DNA of 64,000 bases from Metaphire vulgaris (taxonomy: Eukaryota; Annelida; Clitellata; Crassiclitellata; Megascolecidae). Positions 35,397 to 47,342 of this stretch are shown piece by piece. How positions within the stretch are numbered: position 1 is the first letter of the stretch; the number at the start of each line of letters is the position of its first letter. Below the pieces are notes generated by a model. That model did not search any database, was not told the DNA's origin, and was given only the letters and a program-made list of their open reading frames with translations. The translations under genes and the position numbers were made by a program. Where the stretch lies: contig JACLAT010000046.1 in assembly GCA_018105865.1 (NCBI GenBank), positions 274,501 through 338,500 on the forward strand, given 5' to 3'.

Positions 35397-36465
35397 GCGC
35401 TAAACGTTCACAATCCCTTGACTTTGTTGCGTTAACGGAATGAAGATCATTCGCAGTTGGCATAGATAAGTATTTTCTGCATCGTTATCAGTGGCGGCCG
35501 GTGACCATGTCGCTGGGTTGCGCAACCCCCAACGCAGCCGCCAGTTTTTCGCTACACAATTTGTCAATAAAAATAATAATTTCACATGGAATGTTGTCTG
35601 GTACAGCAAGCCAATTCCCGATCAAAGAAATTAATAGAGTTGAGTGTTTGACTGCGCTCCGGCGGTTGCGCGTTGCGTTGTGAACCATGTGGGTCGCTAG
35701 ACAATAGCGACATACGTACAATTTCCACGCTAGCGTATACTACATAGCCTGTAATGCAGTATTACCGAAGACAACTTGCCTTGAGGAAGTGGGCGTGACC
35801 GGTTGCAGAGATGGAGCGACCCACACGTTTCAAACAAGACCTAGCCCCGTTTCAACTCTCATAGAATAACTCTCTGCACGGGAGGGTGTTGGCGTGTTGC
35901 CAACATGCTTAAGGCTTAAGGCATATGTCATTCGCTGTATGAAGTTGAGGCGACAGAACAGAGGGTAGACCGTAGAGGAATATTTAGACCTAATAGTTCT
36001 TCATTTTGTTTAAATAATTCATGTATTTTATATTAATTAGGTCTATGCAGTATAGTTTCAACTGCTATCTAACCTAGATTAAGTTAGTTCGATTAATTAG
36101 AAATAATGATATTCGTGCTGAGGCAATATGCTTCGGGAAAACTTCAAAACAATCCCTATCCACATAACAGGACCACATTGGAACCGAAGTATCTCAGCCT
36201 AATTTTAAGAGTGAAAATTTTCTCACTAACATTGCAACCCACACTTCTTATACCCACCGGCCGCCACTGATCGTTATGCATAGTAGTCCGTATGACCAAA
36301 AGTCCTTAGGACCAACTGTCCTATGACCAAGTGTACTATGACCAAGTGTCCTATGACCAAAAGTCCTAAGACCGCTAAACGTTCACAATCCGTTGACTTT
36401 GTTGCGTTAACGGAATGAAGATCATTAGCAGTTGGCACAGATAAGTATTTTCTGCATCGTTATGC
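35397..36465. repeat. Direct repeat of about 92 bp flanking a hAT insertion (35397-35488 and 36374-36465)
   Basis: GCTAAACGTTCACAATCC to CTGCATCGTTAT occurs twice with a few substitutions. The left copy is interrupted by the hAT element; the right copy continues uninterrupted into GCATGG and so serves as a paralogous empty site. TGACCAA/GTCCTA repeats (36290-36370) lie between the element and the second copy. Confidence 0.85.
35489..36269. mobile_element. hAT element, 781 bp, TSD ATCGTTAT
   Basis: Ends CAGTGGCGGCCGGTG and CACCGGCCGCCACTG are a perfect 15-base inverted repeat. ATCGTTAT is duplicated at 35481-35488 and 36270-36277. No transposase motif was seen. Confidence 0.9.
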
Positions 36466-37059
36466 ATGGTAGATGGCCGTTTTATTTATACTAGACGTTG
36501 CTGGACATTTCGCCTATATGGCGTTTCGTGATTGGCCAAAGGCCGAGGAGGCGAATTATCCTGTTCTCTAAAGAACAAGTCAAAAAGTATTGCAGCCAAC
36601 TGTGCCTGATGAAAGCTTTGGTCTGGTCCGTGGCAACTTAAGAGTGCGAACGCTGGACGCTAAGAAAGTAGATGAGACTGAATCCAAGCTGTTGCGAATA
36701 AATGCATAAGGAAACTGTCATATGCTCCATAGGCAAAGTTATTAACCATGGAACAATTCTGCACTACGTCCAAAAGAGAGAATGGCCTACCATAACATGT
36801 GAAGTCAGGAAAGTTGGGATATTTGGTGTATGCAACAAGACAAACCACACGGCACCATTGAAAATTTAAGAAGTCAGAAGGCGGGGATGGCCAAGGACAT
36901 GCTGGCTGGACAATATCATCACGTGACCTTGTCCATCAGGAGACTGTCTACTGCGTGGTGCCCGGAATAAGACACATTGGAGGTCGTTGACCTGTTTGTG
37001 CAGCAGGTCGTCGCCTAGTAAGACGATTGATTTTATCTGTGGTTTAAATGAACTCTTAC

Positions 37060-37356
37060 CAATTTCGTTGTCTTCATTGAAGGCGTCAATTCGTTCAACG
37101 ATCCCGGGATAATGTTCATTGAGAGCTTCTTTGAGAATGATGAACGCCTTTTCTTTGGATGAGAATGTGAGATGATCAAGAAGAGCTCGGCAGCGCTCTT
37201 CTTTCGTGGCATTTCTCAATATAAATTGCTTTTGTTTGATGTTAACTATTTTGCTCTGAATTAGAAGATCGAAAACATTCACTGGGTCGACGTCTGACAC
37301 GAAATCACTCTGCATGCCGAAGATCATATTCCGTATCTTCTCATTTTTCAGCTTGC
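37060..37356 (-). CDS. CARD-domain exon 2 (phase 1-1)
   Basis: The minus-strand exon encodes a death-fold domain of the CARD type in about 99 codons: FVSDVDPVNVFDLLIQ, ATKEERCRALLDHL, then EKAFIILKEALNEHYPGIV. The RCRALLDHL and AFxxLxEAL helices match CARDs of adaptor and NOD-like proteins. The best acceptor is TTTATTTAAAG before GC at 37356 (phase 1) and the donor is GTAAGAG after 37060 (phase 1). The frame also stays open upstream to an ATG at 37450, so an unspliced start is possible. It is about 40% identical by eye to the CARD at 40845-41177. CARDs act by homotypic docking in apoptosis and innate signalling. It may form a tandem CARD with its neighbour, or belong to a separate gene. Confidence 0.7.
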
Positions 37357-37589
37357 CTTTAAATAAAAGAATGGCAGTGCATTTTAACCACATTTTGTCT
37401 TCTCTAATTTCTATCTGCATCGTAATTAAAATCTTAATAAAATTAGACATAGGGCAATTGGGAGAGAGGGCTATTCATGCGGATTTGATAATATAAAAAA
37501 ATTCATTAATTAATTCTGACAACTTTATATAGCGCAATACGCATAGCGACGGCTAAGTCAAGAGTGCTTTACAAGTGACTCTAAAAGGA

Positions 37590-38135
37590 AATGTTAAATA
37601 AATATGTTTTAAGGTTCCCAGTGAACAGTTCAGGATATGTCGCCCTGGTCACGTCCGCCGGCAGTGAGTTCCAAAGCAAAGGGTTGCCCCTTGAAACAGA
37701 CCGATCCCCAAATTTTGCTGTCGTAGACGGGGGTGGAACCACCAATTGAGAACGGCTGCCTGGTCGAAGCTGCGAGCGCCGATCAGACGACTTAGGCTTA
37801 CAGACAAGAGCCGTTAAGTACTCAGGGCAGAAATGGTCATTTAACGTCCTAAATGTAAACCAGCAACGTTTAAAGGCTATACGCTCCGGAATCCGGAGCC
37901 AGTGAAGGTTGTCTCATAATAGCGATGTCACATGTTAATTCCACCTAGCGCCGAAGATCAGACGTGCTGAAACATTTAGCACCATCTGAAGACGGTTTAG
38001 CTGGCTGACAGGAAGTCCGAGTAAGATACTGTTAAAATAATCCACTCGTGATAGAATGAGGGATCGAACCAGTTTAATTACATCCGGTAATGGCAGGTAG
38101 CGACGAATCTCCCGGATCCTGCGTAACTGATAGTA
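37590..38135 (-). mobile_element. CR1-like LINE C-terminal fragment
   Basis: The minus strand reads LRRIREIRRYLPLPDVIKLV, SRVDYFNSILLGLPVSQLNR, LQMVLNVSARLIFGARWN, a stop, then LHWLRIPERIAFKRCWF and GNPLLWNSLPADVT...LKTYLF. Most of it is in one open frame, so it is fairly young. Same subfamily as 29518-29874. Confidence 0.8.
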
Positions 38136-38229
38136 ACATTATTATAGGCCTAATGATTGCTGTGATGGTTGAATTTATAAAATAAGTAAGCACAATTATA
38201 TATTAGAATGTAACATCTGGCGCAACAAT

Positions 38230-39310
38230 TGAGAATTATACCAGATCTATCAGAAGGCTTGATTTGTATAACTAACATGAAACTGTGTTTAACTCACTTT
38301 CTTATTGTTATGGAGCATTTCCACGAAAGCTCGCGTTACGTGTTTTCTTTGGTGTTCCCTAAGGATCGTTGCTTGGTCTTCTGCTGTGCTTACTCTATAC
38401 TGTTGACCTTTACTCTTTACTGAGCTCGTTTGGCTTCACTGATAACATGCAAATGTATCGATATGGCCCTCGTTCTTCTCATTCTGAGCCCACTCGATCG
38501 ATTGACAATGAAATTTCCAACGCTTCCGTATTGGATGTTCTAAGCTAGAATTAAACTGACCTTTGCCAAACTCACCTTAGGCCTATCTGGTGCTTAATAC
38601 CTGCACACTAAAATGAATTGTGTCTCTCTCTTCCCTAACCTATCTTTCTAAAATCGTGTCAAAAACCGTGATATTTATATTTATAACAACTTGATAACTT
38701 GACCTTTAAAGAGAATTTTGCTAAACTCCCTCGATTCTGGTTTTACCAACTTAGGCAAACTAGGATAATTCGTTCTTCAGTTTCTCTGTCTGCGGCCACA
38801 ATTCTTGTCCATGCTTTTGTTGATAGGTTAAATGTCAATAGGTTAAGCTATAGCAATTCACTTTATTTTAGTTTGCCAAAAGGTTTTCTTTTCACTATGT
38901 AGTGCTGTGTCTCGTCTTGTGGCTAAAGCTTCTCACTTTTATAGCATCTCAGATGTTTTGATAAATACCTTCAATTGTCTTCCAATTTCTATTTGAAGTC
39001 AAGCAATTATTGTTTCTGTGAACGCTTAGAGACAAGGCGCGTCTTACATTACTGAGCTAATAAAACCACCCTCTTCCATTGCACATCGCCTGCTCCGCTT
39101 CACTGACCATAAGGATGATTGCGCCCCCAGATTGCGTACCACTTTTACTCAGCGTCGAAAATTCGTATTGACTCGATCTTCTCACTGGAATGCGTTGACC
39201 CCATCCATTTTTACTCCCTCGTTCATTTAAATGGAAAGCTAGAGTCTCAACATTTTACTTGCGACTCAAATTCCGGGAGTGCTTCTCAGTAGAAATGCAA
39301 AAGGCACTAT
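38230..39310 (+). mobile_element. Decayed CR1-like LINE reverse transcriptase
   Basis: The plus strand keeps a VFPKDRCLVF segment (compare VPQGSVLGP), LLCLLYTVDLYS, FTDNMQMY at the YADD position, then QLRQTRIIRSSVSLSAATIL and ERLETRRVLHY. Many frameshifts. It is a different, older subfamily on the opposite strand to its neighbour. Confidence 0.6.
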
Positions 39311-40182
39311 ACAAATGCTACTTTATATTATTTTCTCAATGTCTCATATATTGGCACAATGATGATTTCATCGATAACAAAAACGTAAACTGACAAAAAT
39401 ATTTCTCCCAAAAACGCTTAGTAAGAGAGAGCCCGCAATTTCAAAACTTTCATATTAGAGTTTGGTCTCCTTTCAACATTGCAGCTGTGATCTGCCTCAG
39501 TTTCTTATTACTTCCCAATAATGGTCTCATGAGCCAGGTATAATATGTCGATTAACGGTCTAGTCCAGTGGTTCACCAACCAAAACACGCGTGTAGTCTG
39601 TCATCTATCAGAAGGTGGCCCGCGAGGTCTCAAAATATGATATGCTCTAATGTGTTTTAGTAATTTCAAAATGTATTGACGTTCAAAAAAGTTAATAACT
39701 AGCCTCGCCTCCCTAGCGGTAACCACGAGTTGCGGTCGTCCAAGAATTCTGACGTTAAAAGCGGTAACGACGACTCCCGGTCGTCTATTGTCTGGAGCAG
39801 GTGACCACCCATTTAATTGCTTTCGTGACACGTCCAAACAAGTGGAAGCCGCGGTCTGTGTCAAACGAGGAGCTAGTGGACAGTCTGAGCCAAGTATGCC
39901 ATTATTGACATTCCAGTGTGTCCAATGATTGCCAATGTCCTCCGGCTAAAGCAGCGAACCATTGTTCCCTGCTTAATGGTCTGACAGGTGGGAAGAGCCT
40001 TCAGAAATAAAGGAAGGAATGCACGGAACGCTTTTAGCATGGAATAGCGCCAGAGAATGTAACCCCAAAGAGGCTAGACGAAATTTGCAATAATATGCGA
40101 TCAACACTATTCTAGAGTCTATATTATGTTAAAATTGTATAAATATTTGGATTCCTTATGTGTCGAATTGATTCGTCGTCAG

Positions 40183-40502
40183 CAGTGGCGTCAATCTGCA
40201 GTAACAGTTGAGGGTCCAACTTCGGAAAAATCTTGACAAGCAAAAAAGGTAATCCTCTCATCTATATTTTTATTTTTTTCTTCTAGGTGTTGATAAAAAA
40301 TTGTCGTCACCTCATGTACATTTTTTATTTATTTTCCCTTCTAGGTGCTGACAAGCAAAAAAGGTCGTCGCCTGAATAATCGTACAACGGTGCAAAATAG
40401 ATTTATTCAGATTTTGTGAGGGTCCAATGCGTTGTAGACCCTCACAACCAAATGTTTGTGAGGGGTCCGGACCCAAGGACCCTCACGGGATTGACGCTTA
40501 TG
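40183..40502. mobile_element. Old hAT-like MITE, 320 bp, imperfect ends
   Basis: CAGTGGCGTCAATC and GATTGACGCTTATG face each other; flanking octamers GTCGTCAG and TTCGTCAT agree at 6 of 8. Internal words GAGGGTCCAA/GGACCCTCAC are also inverted. It lies in the intron after a CARD exon. Confidence 0.45.
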
Positions 40503-40545
40503 TTCGTCATAGTAGCAAGGACCAGAATCATCTACTGCATACAGA

Positions 40546-40725
40546 CAGTGGCGGCTCCACCTGGGGAGTAGGGGGGCCGTGCCCCTATTAAGTGCCTGCC
40601 CCCCAGTGCCCCCTGTTGGGACCTATACTTAATGCTACATACATTAAACAACAAATGTTTGGCCCCCATAATTAGAAGTTGCCACCCCAACGACCCCCAC
40701 TTGCCAAGTCCTGGAGCCGCCACTG
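40546..40725. mobile_element. hAT-type MITE, 180 bp, TSD CATACAGA
   Basis: CAGTGGCGGCTCCA and TGGAGCCGCCACTG are perfect inverted ends. CATACAGA is duplicated at 40538-40545 and 40726-40733. It lies 120 bases beyond the donor of the CARD exon. Confidence 0.9.
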
Positions 40726-40844
40726 CATACAGATTATACTACATTTTTTAAAATTGTGTAACGTTGTGGCCCGCATAATTAAGTAGCGAAAATAATAGAT
40801 ACGGCTCTCTATTTGAAAAATTCTTATCAATATCTTAAGCTTAC

Positions 40845-41177
40845 TTGTGCTGTAGTCGTATTCATTTTCACCGTCTGAGTCCATGGTTTTAATAAGGCGT
40901 CCAGTAATTCTGGGGTAATGTTTCTTGAGAGCTTCTCTGAGAATTATAAACGCATTCTCTTTGCAGCAACAGAATAGATGGTCAATAAGAGCTCGACAGC
41001 GTTCTTTTGCTGTGACGTTATTCATTATCTTTTGCTTTTCCTCCGGGAGAACTATTCCACACTTAATTAGATGGCCGAATACTTTCTTCGGATCGACTGC
41101 TGATACAAACTCTTTGTATATGCTGATGACTTGGTATTTTATTTGATTGTTTTCCAGTTTCGCCATATTCTTTTTTT
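40845..41177 (-). CDS. CARD-domain exon 1 (phase 1-1)
   Basis: The minus strand encodes about 110 residues with a CARD: FVSAVDPKKVFGHLIKCGIV, TAKERCRALIDHL, ENAFIILREALKKHYPRIT, then an acidic linker (DSDGENEYDY). The donor GTAAGC after 40845 is phase 1. Two starts are possible. Either an acceptor TATATAG before 41177 gives a phase-1 internal exon, matching the phase-1 donor of the TM exon at 46550, or ATG 41166 (purine at -3, G at +4) is the true start of a cytoplasmic protein. In the first case it would be the tail of an Ig receptor and would bring homotypic CARD signalling to the membrane; in the second, an intracellular adaptor with tandem CARDs. The acceptor has a short, weak pyrimidine tract, so I do not choose firmly. 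Confidence 0.7.
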
Positions 41178-41955
41178 CTATATATTAACCAAATCAAGCA
41201 TCTACTTCCCAACATAATAAAATGATTTATGAAAAATTTATAAAAGTTTATCCACAATAAATAAAATCTACAGTATATCTATTCTGCGCAAAGTATGCAA
41301 ATTTCAACAAAATCAGTTTACGAGGTATTAATTTCTAACATGATACTAGTTTGGTCTCATAGAGCTATTGGTCTGTAGACAAAGTAGGCCTACGGCATTG
41401 TAGCAATTATACAGCAACTGAATTAGCCATTTATGTACTATACTGTATACTACTAAATTTAAATCTTGCAGATGCAAGGAAATACAGTAAGACAAAAAAC
41501 TACTTGAGGACAAATGGGCATAATGTAGGAATGAAGGAATAGGTGAAATATAGTGGTTCTAAAGTTCTCACACCGGGCGGACCCTACTGAACCACTTAAA
41601 CCTTATTATATTGCTATTATCTGTAGTATTAGCATTAGTATTATTAGCATTCTTATTATTAGCATTAGCATACAACACATTGCGTCATCGCTCAGTCCAA
41701 GTGCTGTTCAATAACTTGAATCGCCAGTGAAATTCTGGTCAGCCACGGTTAAACGCTTTGTCGGTAATGTTCTGCCCGATCTGTTCCCAACATCTCCTAA
41801 ACACTCAGGGGCTATCCATTAATTACGTCAACAGTATAGGAGATTGGGTTTGAAAAAAATGACAGTTGTTAACAGAGGGATCAAGAACATTTGACGTCAA
41901 CAATTTCATTTTTCAAATAATCAATAAATAGAAAATTTCATGGAATACTATTTAT

Positions 41956-43318
41956 CAGGGCCGGAGCGACCCACTCCGCGAAATCCGCGAGGCAGGGGGC
42001 GCACGCTTTTGAGGGGCGCCAAATTTTCGAAGTGATCAATTATTGAGATGACGCTCTGTTAAGTCTTTAGCACAAAATAATGATCAGCTACTTCAACCTA
42101 CTATACTGTTCTTTACATAGAATTGAACTATAATACATATATTAATTAAACAAGACGAGCAGGCGGCTTACGAGTTTTTATGAGCAAGCGCCTACATAGG
42201 CTATTTGTCACACGTGACCTGACTGCTGTTATGAGTATTCATTTCTACGCTCGGTAGCACGGGTATCTCTTTGTTAACGCAGTTAGAATATTGTGTTTAG
42301 AATATTGTGTTCAAATTTCCGTAATCCTTGATTACTTGGTATATTAAATTGAAACGAAGACTTGGCATTTGTGCTCCTTTTGTTTTGACAGTTTTGTCAT
42401 CCGGAAACCGCCGTCACGCCGTACCCTGGACGTTTAGATTAACTTAAATAAAGACGATGTCTAGATTTTGACCGTTCACTCGAATGCAAGATATGATTGC
42501 GTTGATTCAATTTGATCGCCCGATGGGAGAGAGAGATATTATCTCAGTAGTAATTACTAATTGCGTGAATTTACTGTGATTAAGTAGAATTCAACTACAT
42601 TATGTAATAAGGTTGCATAAATTTCTTTTCCAGACACATAAAGAAATATTCGGAGTAGGGGAGGACGGGGTATTTTCGGCCAGCGGAAAATTTCGGCCAT
42701 GTCCATTCTGCGCCATCAATCGACAAGAGTGCAACAAATAAATTACTGATACCTCCCTTTAGGCCTATGAGAGTAATCATTTCTAAATTGCGATTATTAA
42801 CATGGATTCCAAAAAGAAACTCTTCGGTGCAGCAACTAGAAAACGAAACGCAGCTACTGTTGAAATTGTCTGGATCTGGAGGTCCTTTTAACAGATAGGC
42901 CTAATAAAAAGACGTAACGAGATTAGAATCATTTGAGGAAATTTCATCATTTAGCGTTTTATTTAAATCTGAGTCTAATCAGTTTCTTAATTCACATGAA
43001 ACTCTAAAGTTTAGTCATTTAAACCATCTCACTTTCCCCCAACATGACCATTGCTTTACGGATCTTGCTTGCACTTCCTGTCAGTGTGGTCAGTGGAAAA
43101 CGATCGTTTTCCAGACTAAATTAATAAGAATCTATTTGAGATCAACTATCGCTCACAAAAGACTTTTGGGCCAGGCCCTAGTTACATTAGAAAATGATTT
43201 TTCACGTTGTAATTTGGACATACTGTAACTGAACTAAAAGAGAGATTTGCTAACATGAAAGCCAGTAAAGCACAGTTGTTGTAGTAGCTACATTTTGTCT
43301 CTGTAAGATAAAGGTATT

Positions 43319-43372
<54 letters not shown>

Positions 43373-43552
43373 TGTATTATAACGAAGAAGCCCGTTATGT
43401 GCGCAGATCGCTTCGAAGATTGTTTATATTAAGTTCATATTGCCAATAGATTTACGAAGTTAAGGTGTATCCGCAAGGAAACAGTCTGTCGCTGCCGGGG
43501 GCGTCAAATACGAAGTTGCAGAGGGGCGCCCGATTGGCTAGCTCCGGCCCTG
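41956..43552 (+). mobile_element. Non-autonomous hAT, 1597 bp, copy A, TSD CTATTTAT
   Basis: Ends CAGGGCCGGAGC and GCTAGCTCCGGCCCTG; CTATTTAT is duplicated at 41948-41955 and 43553-43560. Same family as 47100-48675 but in the opposite orientation. The plus strand at about 43047-43130 keeps part of a hATC domain (LPVSVVSGKRSFSRLN) ended by TAA. An ATT microsatellite (43321-43371) is carried inside. It is an internally deleted derivative needing transposase from elsewhere. Confidence 0.9.
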
Positions 43553-44639
43553 CTATTTATTACAACGGAAAAAGCCAGATATCAGGAAGAGGTCATCGCC
43601 ACCACATTTTGACACTTGATAGCAAAACGAGGAGGAAAAGGTCATCGCCACAAAAACAATAACCTTCTAAACCATTATAGAGACCCGTCACTGATCTGAG
43701 GGTACAAAAGTTTTTTGTACATAATTATAGGGGGTCACTGAGGGTTTGACAGTTCTTGACAAAGGGAGGACCAAAAATGCCCAAAATTGTTGACGTAATT
43801 AATGGACATCCCTTATTTCAGATGATCCAGGTCACGAATCAGTCGTTTTTGGACAGTTGCTCCAATGCACCCAAATCAAATCGTCGACCGGATTCAGGTC
43901 GGGACTGTTCGTTGGCCAGTTAGTTTTCTGGCTCAACGAAATCAGGTACGTTCTCAGCTAGGAAGGGTGATAAAAAAATTTGATTGATTATTGATCGATC
44001 ATATTGATCGATCGATATTGATAATGATCGAACGATTAATTATTGATCGATGTGCTGCATGGGCGCCATCTTATTAAAAGATTAAATATTTGGCCGTCAG
44101 CGATGTAATTTTTGTCCGGTTGGTTTTTTCAGCACAATATGTCTATCGTCGATACATTGACTATTCCCTTCTTAATTTGATAATATTGATCACTTGTACT
44201 TACCTTCGGTCATGGCATTTAAACTGATTTCTTCCAGCTTCTCGTCTTTTCGATTTCCTTCATGCAAAAACGTAAACCGTAAGCTAGACTATTTTTGTAA
44301 GAAAGAAAATTTGATTCAAGTTCAACTGTTCACTTATTCACAAAATTGATCTGAAAAGGAAGACTGTCGTGACATTAATTATATTTTGCAATTAAAACTG
44401 TAACTCAATAATGCCCGACTTTTTATTTTAAGTCTGACATACAATATACTTTAGTATTCAGTGATGGAACATCAAAACTAACCTTAGTTTTAAATAAATT
44501 GCATGCATATTGCCAGATTTTGATTTTGAAATTGTGTTCCACTTGTGGAACATTAGGCACTTGCGTTACATAATTTTGGTAATATTAAATTTAGATTAAA
44601 TCAAAGTGGCCGATCATAATAGTTGTGGAATAACGTTTC

Positions 44640-46048
44640 ATTTTCTTTAAAAGCGACATACAGAAACATGACAGATATAACCATTGCTTCATATAACTGT
44701 CATTTAAGGTCAAACTTTGTCGAATTTATCTGCAGGCAGCAGTTTATTATTATTCGCGTAATGGAGTTAGGTCAGGATTTCATCAAAGCGAATGCGACTC
44801 ATTGCACTTAAAATCAGCTAATTTCGTACATAATTTCCACTGCTCCAATACAGTCTTCTTCTAGGCACGGTAAGCAGATATAAAAAATATTGCCACAACA
44901 ACTTTCAGTTCTTTTACACCAACGGTAAATGATCTGGGATCTTTCTCGCTGGATTAGAGTGTTGATAATACTGAATGTTCTCAACAGTATTGTCCCAAAA
45001 ATAGCTCAAAGTAGCCACTTGGGTTCAGATCTGGTATTACACTGCAGTCACTACCATTCCAGCAGAATTTGTCATTATGTTTTGTCTTCAAGTCAAGCCT
45101 TCTTCCAGAATCGTGACGAACTTTCTTGCACTTGTGGAACTTGATCTGTAACCGTTAGTTCTCCAGGTTTGAAAACTTTGTGCGCTTTCCCATGGTGCTT
45201 TAGTCTTGGTGATGATTTTTGGAGTCAGTTGACTCTCTATTTTTTGACCAGACGACGCACGAAGCACGTGATCTGCTTCTGAATAATCTGCGACGACACG
45301 TCATTAGCAGGTACATCATCATTATTTGTACTTCCGAGTACGAGAATACCACTTTCATTCATAGATTATGCTAATCTGTCATTGTCACCTTTCAGGATTT
45401 GAGCTGAGAGATGATCAGCGAATGGTCTCACTCCACATCCTTCTTCACTGCTATCCTCACGGTCGCCTTCACTTTCACCATTTACAGGTGTCATTATAAA
45501 ATCTTAGGCATTTAGAAAAATGTCCCTTTCTAAGATATCCAAAACCTCGTTGACACACACCAATCAGTAGGTAATACAAGCATACATATTAAAACTTCTA
45601 ATTATCAGTGAGATATTGTCACCAAATGTCTTTCAGAACGTCACATATGAGTTAGCAATGGAACTCACTGATGCAAATTCGATGGCCGATTTTGACAAAC
45701 AACGATTACACGCGGACTTCCATTTAAATTTGTTCACTTTTAACTAAGTAATTACTATAGCATTCAAAACATCAAAACAGAAGCAATAGCTTTATAAAAT
45801 ATTGCTTACAGTTTTTTCTGACTACAGGTAAGTGAGACATTTTCCAGTACCGGCATTAAATTCGGAAAAAATCAGAAAAATTATAATTATCGCCCAAACG
45901 AGGAAAAGCATAAGCAAAACAATAATAACAACATACATGTAGCTGTTAAAAAGAGCACTTTAGAGAATAAGTTAGTGCATGACTGCGGAATTACACAATT
46001 TTTCATCTAGTGTTCCACAAGTGGAACATTGGGCACAAATGGGTTAAA
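44640..46048 (-). mobile_element. Decayed piggyBac-like element with transposase remnants
   Basis: On the minus strand from about 45560 down: VLDILERDIFLN, an acidic GESEGDREDSSEEG segment, then (about 44900) FELFLGQYC and FTVGVKELKVVVAIFFISAY, the order of the N-terminal region and start of the DDE_Tnp_1_7 domain of piggyBac transposases. Stops and frameshifts abound and the catalytic half is missing. The right edge is TTAA at 46045-46048 preceded by a palindromic GTTCCACAAGTGGAAC; a related palindrome at about 44538 lies in the same orientation. It sits between the TM and CARD exons. Confidence 0.6.
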
Positions 46049-46549
46049 TGACGGCCCCTATCGTAAAAGCTTGTTATTAATTCAATTGTTTTAAAGTGAA
46101 AATAATTATATACATATTTCTATATTTAGTATTTTAGGTTAATTTTTAGGATCACTATGAAAGTAATTACTGTTAGCTCTGTAATGAACTAACATTACAA
46201 TATCAACAGCTAAAAAGCCTATCAGGCTTGAAGTCAATATGATATTTAGGTGATTAATATAAGCATTCATATTATATAACTATTCATGTTATGCATGGAA
46301 AATGGCTCGTAGTACAAGTTGAAGTGAGAAACTTCGCGGTTCATTGCAGACAATCGACAATTTGAAAACCTTTTCAAAAACCTTGGAAATTGACAGATCT
46401 TTACACAGTTTAAACCTCTGGATCCGCTCTAGTTCATAAATTTATAGATCAAGCCTAATTGTCTTTTACGATTTTAAGGCGGAGATGATGTCGGAATTTT
46501 ATAAACATCACGTGACACCAAATTAAGTGAATTCGTACATTGGACTTAC

Positions 46550-46648
46550 GTTTCTGTTTGCGTCTTCGACTTTCTTGGAAAAGGACGAAACCAACAAGAA
46601 CAATGATCAGACCGACCAGTGGCAAAACTATCGGAAGTACGGTGCATC
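46550..46648 (-). CDS. IgR-2 transmembrane exon
   Basis: This 99-base minus-strand exon has an AG acceptor at 46650-46649 (phase 1) and a consensus donor GTAAGT after 46550 (phase 1). It encodes CTVLPIVLPLVGLIIVLVGF, VLF, then QESRRRKQK: one hydrophobic span of about 22 residues followed at once by a basic stop-transfer stretch, so the protein is type I with the Ig domains outside. It was too short to stand out as an ORF. Joining it to the Ig3 exon (donor GTAATA after 46874, phase 1) gives ...AVDEGCTVLP... in frame. The next exon in the same strand and phase is the CARD exon at 41177, 5.4 kb away. Confidence 0.8.
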
Positions 46649-46873
46649 CTATGCAAAAATATTAACGCACTCATTACCAGTAACTCTGACCTGCGTCCTG
46701 TGACACCAAGTGTACTGCCATTACTACAACTACAACAAAACTAATACTGCAAATTACTGGCATGATCGTAAAATCGATTAATCATCAAAATAATACGTTA
46801 TTTTGAGTTTAAAGTAAATTATCGATTAGATAAAACTTCAAATTACTGTGTAAGATAATGCTTTGATTATTAC

Positions 46874-47279
46874 CTTCGTCGACGGCTGTTACAGCAGAAA
46901 CCAGAAAAACGCAAGAGACGTTTCTGATGTTGTACTCCACTTCGCATTGATAGATTCCTGGCTCTTTGGTGAAAAGAGTATGATTTGCACTCAGAGAGGT
47001 GTATTTGTTGCCTTGCTCAAAGTTCCAGTTGTAATTGAAGTTTAGGTTACTTCGTACTGCGCAGTTGATGTTCTCGTTGACTTTTTTCTGAGTGATACTC
47101 AGGGCCGGAGCTAGCCAATCGGGCGCCCCCCTGCAACTTCGTATTTGGCGCCCCCGGCAGCGACAGACTGTTTCCTCGCGGATACACCTTAACTTCGTAA
47201 ATCTATTGGCAATATGAACTCAATATAAACAATCTTCGAAGCGATCTGCACACATAACGGGCTTCTTCGTTATAATACA

Positions 47280-47342
<63 letters not shown>

